Source: Palaemon carinicauda | Taxonomy: Eukaryota > Arthropoda > Malacostraca > Decapoda > Palaemonidae | Assembly: GCF_036898095.1 (NCBI RefSeq) | Contig: NC_090746.1 | Span: forward strand, 111,913,339-111,977,338 | Length of the DNA: 64,000 bases | Direction of reading: 5' to 3' | Part shown: in pieces, positions 42,379 to 53,684 of the stretch | Layout of the letters: each line of letters starts with the position of its first letter | How positions within the stretch are numbered: the stretch's first letter is position 1 | Notes under the pieces: generated by a model | What the model saw: the letters and a program-made list of their open reading frames with translations, nothing else | Told to the model about the DNA's origin: nothing | Databases searched by the model: none | Program-made: the position numbers and the translations under genes

Positions 42379-44437
42379 CTGCCACCTTCTTCAGACAGCA
42401 GTGGGAGCCAGGCTCAAGAACTACTGGCAGGCCTGGGAGAACAGGGGCGCAGACGCACAATCTGTGAAGTTACTCAGAGAGGGGTACAAGATTCCATTCT
42501 TGCGCAAACCCCCTCTAGCAACAACTCCCATCGACCTCTCTCCCAGGTACAGAGAGGAGGACGAGAGACTAGCTTTGCAGCAGGAGGTGTCTCTCTTACT
42601 TCAAAAGGGAGCGGTAGTCAAAGTCCGGGACCATCAATCCCCGGGCTTCTACAACCGTCTCTTCTTAGTCGTGAAGAAGACAGGAGGGTGGAGACCGGTG
42701 CTAGACGTCAGTGCTCTGAATGTCTTTGTCACAAAGCAGACGTTCGCCATGGAGACGACAAAGTCGGTTCTAGCATCGGTCAGGAAGGAAGACTGGATGG
42801 TCTCTTTAGACCTCAAGGACGCTTACTTTCACGTCCCCATCCACCCAGATTCCCAACCTTTTCTAAGGTTCGTTTACGGGAAGGTTGTATACCAATTTCA
42901 AGCCCTGTGCTTTGGCCTAAGCACGGCACCTCTTGTTTTTACGAAACTGATGAGGAATATTGCCAAATTCCTGCATTTAGCAGACATCAGAGCCTCCCTC
43001 TATTTAGACGACTGGCTTCTAAGAGCTTCGTCAAGTCGTCGCTGTCTGGAGAATCTAAAGTGGACTCTGGATCTGACCAAGGAATTGGGTCTCCTGGTCA
43101 ATATGGAAAAGTCCCAACTCGTCCCATCCCAAACTATAGTGTACCTAGGAATGGAGATTCAGAGTCAAGCTTTTCGGGCTTTTCCATCGGCCCCCAGAAT
43201 CAGTCAAGCCCAAGAATGCATCCAGAACATGCTAAAGAAGGACCGATGTTCAGTCAGACAGTGGATGAGTCTGATAGGGACGCTTTCATCACTGGACCAG
43301 TTCATTGCGTTAGGGAGGCTGCACCTCCGACCCCTTCAATTTCACCTACCTGTTCACTGGAGAAAGGACAAGACGCTAGAAGCGGTCTCGATCCCTATTT
43401 CCGAGAAGATGAAGTCTTCACTGACTTGGTGGAAGGAGAACATTCACCTCAGAGAGGGTCTGCCACTGGCTGTTCAGACCCCCAACCACGTTCTCTTCTC
43501 GGACGCATCGGACACGGGCTGGGGTGCGACATTAGACGGTCGGGAATGCTCGGGCACGTGGAACGCGGATCAGAGAACGTTACATATCAACTGCAAGGAG
43601 CTACTGGCAGTTCATCTGGCCTTGAGAAGCTTCAAGTCTCTCCTTCTAGGCAAGGTGGTGGAGGTGAACTCCGACAACACCACAGCCTTGGCGTACATCT
43701 CCAAGCAAGGAGGGACTCATTCGATGACGTTATACGAGATCGCAAGGGACCTCCTCACCTGGTCAAGAGATCTAAACCTATCTCTAGTAACGAGGTTCAT
43801 TCAAGGCAACATGAATGTCATGGCAGACCGCCTCAGCCGGAAGGGCCAGATCATCCCAACAGAGTGGACCCTTCACATGAATGTATGCAAGAGACTATGG
43901 GCCTTGTGGGGCCAACCTACCATAGATCTATTTGCAACCTCGATGACCAAGAGGCTCCCAATTTATTGCTCGCCGATCCCGGACCCAGCAGCAGTTCATA
44001 TAGATGCCTTCCTTATGGATTGGTCCCATCTAGACCTTTATGCATTCCCCCCGTTCAAGATTGTCAACAGAGTACTGCAGAAGTTCGCCTCTCACGAAGG
44101 GACACGGTTGACGTTGGTTGCTCCCCTCTGGCCCGCGAGAGAATGGTTCACCGAGGTACTGCAATGGCTAGTGGACGTTCCCAGAACGCTTCCTCTAAGA
44201 GTGGACCTTCTGCGTCAGCCACACGTAAAGAAGGTACACCCAAGCCTCCACGCTCTTCGTCTGACTGCCTTCAGACTATCGAAAGACTCTCGAGAGCTAG
44301 AGGCTTTTCGAAGGAGGCAGCCAGAGCGATTGCTAGAGCAAGGAGGACATCCACTCTTAAAGTCTACCAGTCGAAGTGGGAAGTCTTCCGAAGCTGGTGC
44401 AAGTCGGTATCAGTATCCTCAACCAGTACCTCTGTAA
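42188..44437 (+). CDS. A2 pol: RT, RNase H, DAM-like (intact)
   Basis: 749 codons without interruption; the real start is unclear because the first 70 or so codons overlap gag. RT: GGWRPVLDVSALN, LDLKDAYFHVPIHP, CFGLSTAPLVFTKL and catalytic YLDDW at residue 272. RNase H: FSDASDTGWGA (about 436), NCKELLAV and NSDNTTALAYI. Then IDLFATSMTKRLPIYCSP (about 579) and YAFPPF (about 617), the region described as DAM-methylase-like in DIRS elements. The enzyme would copy element RNA into cDNA. The end overlaps the recombinase frame. Confidence 0.92.
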   Translation: MTWLRHPHAKPPLCHLCLGPGWILQRQGSFRPFVAEPPAEEVLVPKVNVGARRKVPSPLGAESDCHLLQTAVGARLKNYWQAWENRGADAQSVKLLREGYKIPFLRKPPLATTPIDLSPRYREEDERLALQQEVSLLLQKGAVVKVRDHQSPGFYNRLFLVVKKTGGWRPVLDVSALNVFVTKQTFAMETTKSVLASVRKEDWMVSLDLKDAYFHVPIHPDSQPFLRFVYGKVVYQFQALCFGLSTAPLVFTKLMRNIAKFLHLADIRASLYLDDWLLRASSSRRCLENLKWTLDLTKELGLLVNMEKSQLVPSQTIVYLGMEIQSQAFRAFPSAPRISQAQECIQNMLKKDRCSVRQWMSLIGTLSSLDQFIALGRLHLRPLQFHLPVHWRKDKTLEAVSIPISEKMKSSLTWWKENIHLREGLPLAVQTPNHVLFSDASDTGWGATLDGRECSGTWNADQRTLHINCKELLAVHLALRSFKSLLLGKVVEVNSDNTTALAYISKQGGTHSMTLYEIARDLLTWSRDLNLSLVTRFIQGNMNVMADRLSRKGQIIPTEWTLHMNVCKRLWALWGQPTIDLFATSMTKRLPIYCSPIPDPAAVHIDAFLMDWSHLDLYAFPPFKIVNRVLQKFASHEGTRLTLVAPLWPAREWFTEVLQWLVDVPRTLPLRVDLLRQPHVKKVHPSLHALRLTAFRLSKDSRELEAFRRRQPERLLEQGGHPLLKSTSRSGKSSEAGASRYQYPQPVPL

Positions 44438-45334
44438 CTCGGATAGCTGACTTCCTTTTATATCTAAGGAAGGAAAGATCTCTTTCAGCTCCCACGATCA
44501 AGGGTTACAGAAGCATGTTGGCAGCAGTCTTCCGTCACAGAGGCTTAGATCTTTCCAACAACAAAGATCTACAGGACCTCCTTAAGTCTTTTGAGACCTC
44601 GAAGGAGCGTCGTTTGGCCACACCAGGTTGGAATTTAGACGTGGTACTAAGATTCCTTATGTCAGAAAGGTTCGAGCCACTACAATCAGCCTCCTTTAAA
44701 GATCTCACTTTGAAGACTTTTCCTCGTCTGCTTAGCAACAGCTAAAAGAGTCAGTGAGATACACGCCTTCAGCAGGAACATCGGATTTTCATCTGAAACG
44801 GCTACATGTTCCTTGCAGCTTTGTTTTCTAGCCAAAAACGAACTTCCTTCTCGTCCTTGGCCTAAATCATTCGACATTCCAAGCCTTTCTAATTTGGTCG
44901 GAAATGAACGAGAAAGAGTCTTATGCCCTGTTAGAGCTCTTAAGTACTATTTGAGACGAACTAAATCTTTACGAGGGCAGTCAGAAGCTTTATGGTGCGC
45001 TATTAAGAAACCTTCTTTACCCATGTCGAAGAATGCAGTTTCATATTATATCAGACTTTTGATTCGAGAAGCTCATTCCCATCTGAATGAGGCAGACCAT
45101 GCTTTGCTGAAGGTAAGGACACATGAAGTTAGAGCTGTCGCAACTTCAGTGGCCTTCAAACAAAACAGATCTCTGCAGAGTATAATGGACGCAACCTATT
45201 GGAGAAGCAAGTCAGTGTTCGCGTCATTTTATCTTAAAGATGTCCAGTCTCTTTACGAGAACTGCTACACCCTGGGACCATTCGTAGCAGCGAGTGCAGT
45301 AGTTGGTGAGGGCTCAACCACTACATTCCCCTAA
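44212..45334 (+). pseudogene. A2 tyrosine recombinase (2-base deletion)
   Basis: Aligns along its length with the open A1 and A3 frames. In A1 the sequence reads GACTCTTTTCCTGG; A2 has GACTTTTCCTCG, two bases shorter, near 44718, so the frame stops at 44745 and resumes in another frame through 45334. The deletion falls just before the catalytic Arg (codons for AKRVSEIH near 44741-44765). H-x-x-R (THEVRAVATSVAF) and Tyr (FASFYLKDV) follow. A longer open stretch from 42688 in the same frame is mostly a shadow of pol. Confidence 0.85.
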
Positions 45335-45739
45335 TCCCATAACCTTTTTAATCTTTCTCTTGAAATGTTTTTTATTGTTGTTTTTGGGTTGTCCGGAAGG
45401 CTAAGAAGCCTTTCGCATCCTGGTTGATTTGGCGGGTGGTCAAATTCTTTTCTTGAGAAGCGCCTAGATTAGAGGTTTTGATGAGGTCCTTTAGTATGGG
45501 TTGCAACCCTTCATACTTCAGCTCCTAGGAGTCGCTCAGCATCCTATGAGGATCGCGAGGCTCAGTAAGGAAGACGTACTTAAAAAGGCAGAGTAATTGT
45601 TCAAGTCGACTTCCTTACCAGGTACTTATTTATTTTATGTTTGTTATTTTGAATAACTGCTAAAATGAAATACAAAATACTTAGCTCTTAAATGTAAACA
45701 TATAATGCTGGTCTCTACCCACCCCCCTGGGTGTGAATC

Positions 45740-45831
45740 AGCTTATATGATCACCGGCTAAGTTTAATATTGAAAAATGTTATTTTCATTAGTAAAATAA
45801 ATTTTTGAATATACTTACCCGGTGATCATAT
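45740..45831 (+). repeat. A2 internal complementary region
   Basis: Reverse complement of the joined right and left ends of A2 (AGCTTATATGATCACCGGC pairs with the left end, ATACTTACCCGGTGATCATA with the right). Confidence 0.9.
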
Positions 45832-45878
45832 ATTAAAGGACCCTCCCTTCCTCCCCAATAGAGACCCAGTGGACCGAG

Positions 45879-46075
45879 GAGAAAATTGGTTCTGTGTTTA
45901 CTTGGAGTACTTGAGTACCTGCTCGACAGATGGCGCTGTTGATGTACACCCCCTACCTGTATAGCGATCGCTGGCGTATTTTGTCCTTAGGTTTTTCTGT
46001 CGGGCAGCAGAGCTGACAGCTTATATGATCACCGGGTAAGTATATTCAAAAATTTATTTTACTAATGAAAATAAC
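45879..46075 (+). repeat. A2 right inverted terminal repeat
   Basis: Inverted copy of 39573-39750, with CAGATGGCGCT at 45927-45937 and ending in the donor-like GGGTAAGTATATTC (GT at 46036). Confidence 0.9.
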
Positions 46076-46081
46076 ATTTTT

Positions 46082-46563
46082 CCTTTGTGACAAAATGTTT
46101 CTAAGTACTCCTACTGAAAGAATAGCCATGGCTAGCACTAGCAAGTTCTATACAATTGTATATTGACAACTCTGTTTTCTTTATGACTCGGTGTTCTTTC
46201 TCTGACAAAAGTTCATTGACCTTTGAGGTAGGTACTGTGTTTAGGTACTTGATGAGATTCGGGCATATATAAGATGGAATTTTTCAAAATTTTGATAATC
46301 AAGTTTTTCATACTCAGCCATATAATCCTGCTCATAATGTCAAGGCTACTAAAAGAATGAACCAAATTGACCGTCAGTAACTGGTGGATTTTTTTTTCCA
46401 CATAGGCAGGGTGCATGCTTATAGCTGTTCTTAATTTCATTTGGAGAACCTTTGTGTGAGAAAATTTAATTGCAAATGAGAAGATTACTATAAGTAATGG
46501 GTTTGTTTGAATAGATTGTTTATTTGTATTATTGTGTTTTTATCATCTTTATTTTTGTTTCAG
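46082..46563. other. FCHo intron 5 end, no recognised feature
   Basis: AT-rich DNA between A2 and exon 6; ends with a pyrimidine-rich acceptor (TTTATTTTTGTTTCAG). Confidence 0.6.
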
Positions 46564-46759
46564 AAATTTCAGACTGTAGAGGAAGCACACCTGGCTCAAA
46601 TGTTGCAGTTTGTACAAACTTATATAAATTTACTCCAAAGTAATCATGAAGCCATGGGACAGATTCACCAGGATCTGCTAAATCAGTACTCCCAGTTTTC
46701 TATTGAGAGACTTCTTGATCAGTTTGCTCTTTCCAAGCACACAGGTCTTGAAAAGCCAA
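46564..46759 (+). CDS. FCHo: FCHo exon 6 (end of F-BAR)
   Basis: Encodes residues 200-264 plus one base: KFQTVEEAHLAQMLQFVQTY, INLLQSNHEAMGQIHQDLLN, then SIERLLDQFALSKHTGLEKP. This is the last F-BAR helix; the family reads FQxxEExHLxxMKxF... and VxxLLxxFxxxKxTGxExP. Acceptor TTTCAG, donor GTAAGT; phase 0 in, 1 out. The open frame runs 10 codons past the donor into the intron, which is why the splice choice matters. Confidence 0.95.
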
Positions 46760-47089
46760 GTAAGTTTGCAGCTTATAGGGCCTGTTAAGTAAAACTATTA
46801 TTGTAAAACTAAGAAATAAAAGAATTTTTCTTGCCAGATCCATGCTGCCCATGTTTATAATATTTTGAATTAAAGGCCAAATGAGAATATGTGCCTGTCA
46901 GAAGTTTAAGTGAACTTTCTTAGGAAGTATAGAAAGTGGATGAATGTTAACTATGACTTTTTTTATATTTAGAAATTAAGGAATGACATTGTGAAAAATG
47001 GCCATTTTAAACATCTGACTTACCTGGTAGTTATATATATAGCTTAGTCCCTGACGTCACGGCACAATTTAAAAACTCGCGGCCATCGC

Positions 47090-47548
47090 CGATTGGGTAG
47101 TCAGGTGGCTGTCTGCTAAAGGTGATGAATGCCAGAGTTGATGGGAGAAGAACAAGAGGAAGGCCAAGGTTTGGCTGGATGGATGGAGTGAAGGAAGCTC
47201 TGGGTGATAGGAGGATAGATGTGAGAGAGGCAAGAGAGCTTGCTAGAAATAGGAATGAATGGCTAGCGATTGTGACGCAGTTCCGGTAGGCCCTGCCGCT
47301 TCCTCCGGTGCCTTGGATGACCGCGGAGGTAGCAGCAGTAGGGGATTCAGTGTTATGAAGCTTCATCTGTGGCGGATAATGGGGGAGGGTGGACTGTGGC
47401 ACCCCTAGCAGTACCAGCCGAACTCGGTTGAGTCCCTTGTCAGGCTGGGAGGAACGTAGAGAGGAGAGGTCCTCCTTTTCTGTTTCATTTGTTTGATGTC
47501 GGCTACCCCCCAAAATTGGGGGAAGTGCCTTGGTATATGTATGTATGT
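47090..47548 (+). pseudogene. LINE 3' end (C-terminal codons plus tail)
   Basis: RRTRGRPRFGWMDGVKEALG then RARELARNRNEWLAI-like residues can be read at about 47145-47285; this is the typical end of a group of animal LINE ORF2 proteins (GRPxxRWxDxV...ARxxxxWR). A non-coding tail follows, shared with 36655-36808 (GTTGAGTCCCTTGTCAGGCT, CTACCCCCCAAAATTGGGGG), ending in GTAT repeats. The element is 5'-truncated, as is usual. Confidence 0.7.
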
Positions 47549-47550
47549 AT

Positions 47551-47745
47551 ATTTGTTCCAACACAGAGTACTTACCTAGAACTACTTTCTTAGGAGTTAC
47601 TGGTAACTCTTTCCCAACCGACCAGAATTTTGTGTAGTTTACCCTATTCCCATTTTCTATGGGGTGACCTCAGGCGGAGTGAGGCGACCCGGGGTCGGAG
47701 AGCGTGCTAGCTCAGGTCGTGCTCCTCAGTTAGTTTCTGGTCGCG
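47551..47745 (+). repeat. Family B left inverted terminal repeat
   Basis: Inverted match to about 53855-54040 (AACTACTTTCTTAGGAGTTA against its complement near 53993-54012, and CAACCGACCAGAATTTTGTG). A truncated relative is at 23336. Confidence 0.88.
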
Positions 47746-47878
47746 ACGTGATTCACATCTCGCCGCGCTCTCTCTTACCCAGTGCGACCCTTTGTGTCCA
47801 CCACATGGTCCCCGTGTCCTTATCCTTACCCTTTCCTCTGTGTCTCTCTGTCTCTTGGTGTGTTAGTGTTTCGTTATG

Positions 47879-50424
47879 GAGCATCCCCGCCGTTGCCCTG
47901 GGCCTGTGGCCGGTAAGTCTTGTGGGGCTTTCCTCTCGAAGCCCGAGGTTGACCCCCACTCGCTGTGTTCGTCATGTAGGGACAAGGTATGCTCCCCTAC
48001 CACCACGTGCTCGGAGTGCGAGTCCTGAGGCGAGATCCAGTGGGTCCTTTATGGAACAAAGAAGAAGGCGGTGGCCAAGAAGTCGCCCAAGAAAGCTAAC
48101 GTGTCTTCTTCTTTGGTGTCTCCAGATGCCTCGTCGGAACGTGGCTCCCTTCCATCTTCCCCTACCCAGAGTAGGGGATGAGGTAAGTCCGTTGCGGGGA
48201 AGCGGCCCATTGCCCTTCCCCAGGAGTCTGAATTGTCTGTGGGGAAAGTTTCTGGTGTGATACAGGCATGTGAGGTGCCTGAGGGAGGTGCGGGAGTGTG
48301 TGTGGGAGACGAGGTCCTGGTGCCCGCAGGGCCCGTCTCTACTGAAGACCCTATGTGGGGGAAGTCGGGTACTACCTCTTCCCCAGCGTCTTGGGTATGT
48401 GTTTCAGGTGCTTCGGCCGCCGGGGGGGACGCCGAGAAAGGTAGTTAGTCTAATTTGGACCCCGCCGTTTGGGATCCCCCTAGGACGCCCTTCAGGTCAC
48501 CCTTCAGGCTAGAGGAGGAGTTTGATCATTGGTTCGCCCGTAAGAAGGTGCCTCGGTCTCCCCCGGCGCCCTCGTCAATGCTCCCGTCCGTCTTTCTTCA
48601 GCCCGCGGCACCAGAAATTCGACATGGAGTTCCCCCTGCTGAGTTGGACGTCTCAGGCGATTCGGCTGATTCCCTCTCCTCCTCGTCATCCTCCTCGTCC
48701 TCGGATTCATCGTCATCGGAGGACGAAACCAAGTCCACGAAGAGGAAGTGGGAGAGGTCCCAGAAAAAGAAGAAGTCCCGCTCCCGTTCCAGACAAAATA
48801 AGAAAGAGTCCAGACCATCCAAGAAGAAGGCTAAAAGGAGTAAGTCGAAAGATTGGGTGAACATCACGGTGCCCCGGAGCGAGCTGTTTAAGGTCACCAC
48901 AGCCGCGGCCGCTTCCGGTTGGCTCCCTAGAGCCTCATCTTCACCGTCTCGCCCCTCCTTCTCCGCCTACGGACCAGAACCCCGTCAAGGGAGGTCTATC
49001 CAAGCCCCCCGTGACGCACCTAAGTCCACGAAGGCCTCCGGTACATCTACTCTGCGGAGAGAGGTGCTCCACCAGATGGAAGGCGTGGCTCCAGCCGCGG
49101 GCACCTTGGCTGACTTCATTAAGCACCAAGGGTGCCCGACGGCCCGGGATAACCCCACGGACACGAGAAACCCCGCAGGGCAAGGTAATCCCATGACGGA
49201 TACCTTCGCCCCTGCGGGTCCGCTCGTGACACAGGCAGTCCCGTCCAACGTTACCCCCCCCCCCCCACCGTCACCCCCCCCCCCACCGTCACCCCCCCCC
49301 CCCCCACCGTCACCGAAGATACTCGTGCGGAGGGACTGGTGACGGAGGCCCTGGTAGAAGGAGGAGAGTGCTCATCGGATGACATCTCCTCCTATCGAAA
49401 AGTGTTGGCCCTCATAAGACGGCACCATCGGCTGGATGAACCCAAGCCCGCCACGGAACAGACCTGGCTCTCCGGACTCAGCAGGCTGGTGGAGAATCCA
49501 GTGCAACAGAAGCCCTCCTTAGCTCTACCCTTAGCTCCTGACGTCAAGCTGGGTATGGAGCATATAGACAAATTCTTGGCCGGCCTGGCAGACGCCCCTA
49601 GGAGTCAAAGTTCCTCGAAGCTGCTCCCTGGGCTAAGGATGCAGAAGAGATTCTACGTGCCAGAAGGTCGTCATGGAGGGCCCCGCGCAGTGGAGACAGC
49701 CATTGCCACGTTGAACCAGGGTGCCGCTGAAGACAGAGCGTTCACGGCCCCGGTGTGTTTTTCCCCTTCGGAGACCTCCATGATGGAGGACATGGCCCAA
49801 GACTTGGTTTACGTGTCCTCCTGGTTAGACTGGTGGGCCTGCACGTTGGTAGGCTTTCAGTCTTCACATGATCTGTCCCTCCCAGAGAACCAAGCCTTAT
49901 TGAAAGAGCTGATTAGCTCAGGGGGCAAAGCCTTAAAGTTTTTATCGTACCAATCTCTCTCCCAGGCCACCAATTGGGTCCTGAGGAAAAGGGATACAGT
50001 CCTCAGCAAATTAGTGAGGAAACTCCCTGACCGGGAGGCGAGAAAGTTGAGGAATACCTCGGTCTGGGACGAGTCAATCTTCCCCCTCAAGATAGTGGAA
50101 GAGACGATGGAGAGGGTGAGGAAAATGAAAGACGTGGGAGAGCATAGACCTCCCCCCATGAGACGCCCACCACACAGGAGACCCTCCGTGGACGTCCTTC
50201 ACCCTTCCCGTTCATCCCCTGCCCATCCTAGAAGAGAGGCTTCTTCGGATCCTTGGCTGCAAGCAACACAGTCCCCCCCCCCCCCCGTAGAGGTATCACG
50301 ACACCTCAGTCAAACTTTAGACCGTCCTTCGGAAACTCAAGGAGAGGTCGGTCCGGCCGCTTCTCCAGTCCTCCAGAAGGAGATAGGAGGCGAGGCCCCC
50401 TACTCCTACAGGAGCCTCAAGTAG
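47879..50424 (+). pseudogene. Family B gag (stops and C-tract frameshift)
   Basis: ATG at 47879 opens the finger DPHSLCSSCRDKVC...TCSECES, followed at once by TGA where the related fragment at 23336 has Trp. Further stops: TGA near 48179 (CGA in the fragment, a likely CpG decay) and TAG at 48446-48448. The frame continues through an acidic/Ser-rich part (SLSSSSSSSSSDSSSSEDE), a Lys/Arg-rich part (RSQKKKKSRSRSRQNKKE) and a Pro tract made of C homopolymers (49251-49311), after which the frame shifts by one to 49339-50424. The C-terminal part (DLVYVSSWLDWWACTLVGFQ) resembles family-D gag. Confidence 0.8.
49251..49311. repeat. C-homopolymer tracts encoding poly-proline
   Basis: Three C runs of 10-13 bases separated by ACCGTCA. 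Such runs slip easily, and the gag frame changes right after them. Confidence 0.9.
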
Positions 50425-50439
50425 GGGATGCCTCAAACA

Positions 50440-52302
50440 CTCTTGGCAAGCATGGCGGGATTACGGTGCGGATCCCTGGACAGTGACAATCCTGAGGGAA
50501 GGTTACAGACTACCCTTCCTAGCAGAACCTCCCCCTCTCATTCCAGCCCTTCAGGCCGAGTGGTTGATACCCAAGGACTCCTTGAAACGGGCGGCGTTGC
50601 AAGAGCAGGTGTCGTCCATGATCTCCAAGGGAGCGTTGGAACCAGTCGAAGATCCCGGCCCGGGGTTCTACAGCAGGCTCTTGTGGAGAAGGCGACAGGG
50701 GGGTGGAGGCCAGTAATAGACCTGTCGGCCCTCAACAAGTTTGTGGCGAAAACCGACTTCAAGATGGACACTGCGAGGACAGTGTTGGCCGCCTTGAGGG
50801 AAGGGGACTTCATGATATCCCTGGATCTCAAGGACGCCTACTTTCAAATCCCCGTTCACCCCTCCAGCAGGAAGCTCCTCAGGATAAAGTGGGATACCCA
50901 AGTCCTGCAATTCAAGACCCTTTGCTTTGGACTGTCGACGGCCCCTCAGGTGTTTACAAGAGTTTTCACGATGGTCTCCGTATGGGCACACGAGCAGGGC
51001 ATCCTTCTGATCCGATACCTAGGCGATTGGTTGCTTCTTTCAGCCTCAAGGGAAGAACTTAAGGAGCAGGGCGCGAAGTTGCTCCGTCTCTGCAAGGAGT
51101 TGGTTATCACAATCAACTTAGAAAAGTCCCAATTGAGTTCCACTACCAGGGTGACCTACTTAAGGATGGTCCTGGACACCCGACTAGTGAGAGCCTTCCC
51201 CTCATTGGAGAGGTTGGAAAACCTGGAGCGAGTTCTGCAACCCTTCCTGATGGACCAAGCCAGGAGGGCCAAGGATTGGCAGAGGTTGCTGGGCCACCTA
51301 GTGTCGTTGGAAAAGTTAGTGCCACAAGGGAGACTCAAACTCCGGGCAGTGCAATGGAACCTGAAGGAACACTGGACCCAAGGAAGAAATCCCCACAAGG
51401 TGGTTCCGGTCTCCCCAGAAGCGAAGGTGGTCTTGCAGTGGTGGCACGACAGGACGAACACCGAGAAGGGGATGCCCTTTGCACCCGACCCTCCGGAAGT
51501 GCTATTGTTTACGGATGCATCGAAGGAAGGTTGGGGAGCTCACTTACTGGACAAGTCAACAAAAGGAAAATGGTCGCGCGAGGAAGCAACGCGGCACATA
51601 AACGTTCTAGAGATGATGGTTGTGCTGAGGGCGAGTCAGGAATTCGTTCACCTCCTCCGGGGGAACACAGTGGCGTTAATGTGCGACAACGCCACGGTAG
51701 TAGCCTACGTAAAGAAGAAAGGGAGTCTAAAGTCGAAGGAGCTATGCGCATTATCGACAGAACTACTGGAATGGGCTGCAGAAGAAGGGATCGAATTCAC
51801 AGCAAGGTTCATTCCAGGAAAGAAGAGCGTCCTGGCAGACGGCCTCAGCAGAGTAGGCCAGGTGATAGGGTCAGAGTGGACTCTACACCCGGGAATAGCT
51901 CGGTCAGTCATACTGAAGTGGGGTTCTCCGGTAGTGGACCTTTTCGCCACAGGTCTGAACGCCCAGCTTCCCGTGTTCTGTTCTCCAGTCCCAGATCCGT
52001 CAGCGGCGTTCGAGGACGCCTTCCAACACCCCTGGGACGGCCTCGATGTGTACGCCTTCCCCCCCTTCGGGATGATAAGGCAAGTCCTCAACAGAGTAAG
52101 AGCAACAGCCAACCTCCGGATGACTTTGGTGGCACCTTGGTGGCTGGAGAGGGAGTGGTTCGCAGACCTAAAAGAACTGGCCCTTCTTCCTCGTTGGCCG
52201 CTCCCGGACAGGCCAGACCTCCGTCAGCCCCACTTCCAAAGGTTTCACGAAAACCCTCGGTCTCTCCGCCTTCACGCGTGGAGGTTATCGAGCGGCTACT
52301 GA
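50440..52302 (+). pseudogene. Family B pol: RT with altered catalytic site, RNase H
   Basis: The RT start is in one frame (LREGYRLPFLAEPPPLIP, 50489-50700); an indel near 50690 moves it to the frame open to 52302. Motifs: GGWRPVIDLSALN, LDLKDAYFQIPVHP, CFGLSTAPQVFTRV. The catalytic YLDD reads YLGD (GGC at 51022-51024), so the first Asp is lost and RT should be inactive. RNase H residues remain (FTDASKEGWGA, INVLEMMVV, MCDNATVVAY), as do VDLFATGLNAQLPVFCSP and YAFPPF. Confidence 0.88.
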
Positions 52303-53323
52303 AGAAAGATGGATACTCATCGAGGACCGCGGCGAGGATGTCGGGTTACTTAAGGCGTTCCTCAATCGCAGTCTACCAGGCAAAATGGGCAGTCTTCTCA
52401 AAATAGTGCACTTCCCGGGATATCAAACCTTTGGGGGCTTTGATCCACGACATAGCGGACTTCCTGGTGTACTTCAGAGACGATGTGGGCTCTTCCATCC
52501 CAGCCATAAAAGGAGTACGGGCAGCATTAGGTCAAGTCTTCCTCCTAAAGGGCATTGATTTGGGAGCCTCCCGACACATCTCGATGCTCATCAGGAGTTT
52601 TGAGCAGTCATGCCCCCCACAGGAGTTGAGGGTACCGTAGTGGGACCTAGCCAGAGTACTCAAAGCCCTGTCAGAACCGCCCTTCGAGCCCATCAAGGAC
52701 ATCCTGGATAAGGAGCTCACCCTCAAAACAGTCTTCCTCCTGGCCCTGGCTTCGGCAAAGAGAGTTAGTGAGTTACACGGACTATCGTACGAGGTCTCAC
52801 ACTCAAAAGGGTGGCGTGAGGCTTCGTTTAAGTTCGTTCCTAACTTTGTGGCCAAAACACAGAACCCGGCTTGTTGGGATCCTCGGTTCGAGGGCTTTTC
52901 GGTCCCAGCGATCCCTCGGTCAGACAATCCTAAAGACTTGCTCTTATGCCCGGTCAGAGCAGTAAGGAAATACCTTGAAAAAGACATCCAGGCTCCGACC
53001 TGAGATCAAGAGTTTATTCGTTTCGACCGGACGGGTGAAGAAACCAGTCTCCAAGAATTCAATCTCCTTCTGGCTACGCCAAGTGATCAAGAGGGCTTAC
53101 GATGCTTCAGGAACCCCTCTCAGGCAAGCCAAGGCCTCATGATATTAGGGATCTTAGCACCTCCCTAGCGTTTGAAAAGAACATGGCCGTAGGCCAAATC
53201 CTGAAAGCGGGTACCTGGTCCAGACAGTCCACGTTCACGGAGCATTACCTGAAGGACTGTTCTAGGAAATCCTTGGATGGGTTCGCCCTTGGCCCAGTCA
53301 TTTCGGCCCTTCAAAAGATTTAA
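52263..53323 (+). pseudogene. Family B tyrosine recombinase (broken)
   Basis: VEVIERLLKKDGYSSRTAAR and VYQAKWAVFSK end at a TAG (52404-52406). IADFLVYFRDDVGSSIPAIK follows to a second TAG (52638-52640), then ASAKRVSELHGLSY, which holds the first catalytic Arg. A frameshift near 52985 precedes H-x-x-R (PHDIRDLSTSLAF) and Tyr (TFTEHYLKDC). All catalytic residues persist but the gene is dead. Confidence 0.88.
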
Positions 53324-53684
53324 GGTCATGGCCCCGGGGAAAACGGGGGCGGTAAGCCAAGAGACACATGTTCATCCCTTACCTTTCCCCTTATCATCCT
53401 TCCCCTGGCCCTTAATCCCCTGCGTGGAAGTGACTCAAAAGGCCCTGGCGGCCAGGATACACGTCTTCAGCAAGGAAAACGTCTCACAAGTGTTTGTACA
53501 GAGGTAAGCCACTTAGACACTAAGATAGTTTTTTGGGTAGTTTCCCCTATTTTCATTCAGTTTTCTAGTAGTGGTCGTCGGAACCTAGTTCCCTATCTAG
53601 GTTCCTTTTTTCCCCTCGTGCTTCCAACCTTTGGTCCCTAGCCCCTGCAGGACATTCCCACCTCCTAAAGTTTAAGTCTCCTAA

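Larger units (their letters stand above)
39567..46081 (+). mobile_element. DIRS retrotransposon A2 (family A, nearly complete)
   Basis: The best-preserved DIRS copy here: inverted terminal repeats at 39573-39750 and 45879-46075, ICR at 45740-45831, gag with finger, a 749-codon pol with all RT and RNase H residues, and a recombinase with one 2-base deletion. Terminal repeats differ from those of A1 and A3 over much of their length but share the blocks AGCGATCGCT and AACAGCGCCATCTGTCG. It is the only copy in this window that could have supplied family-A RT, after repair of small lesions. Confidence 0.92.
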
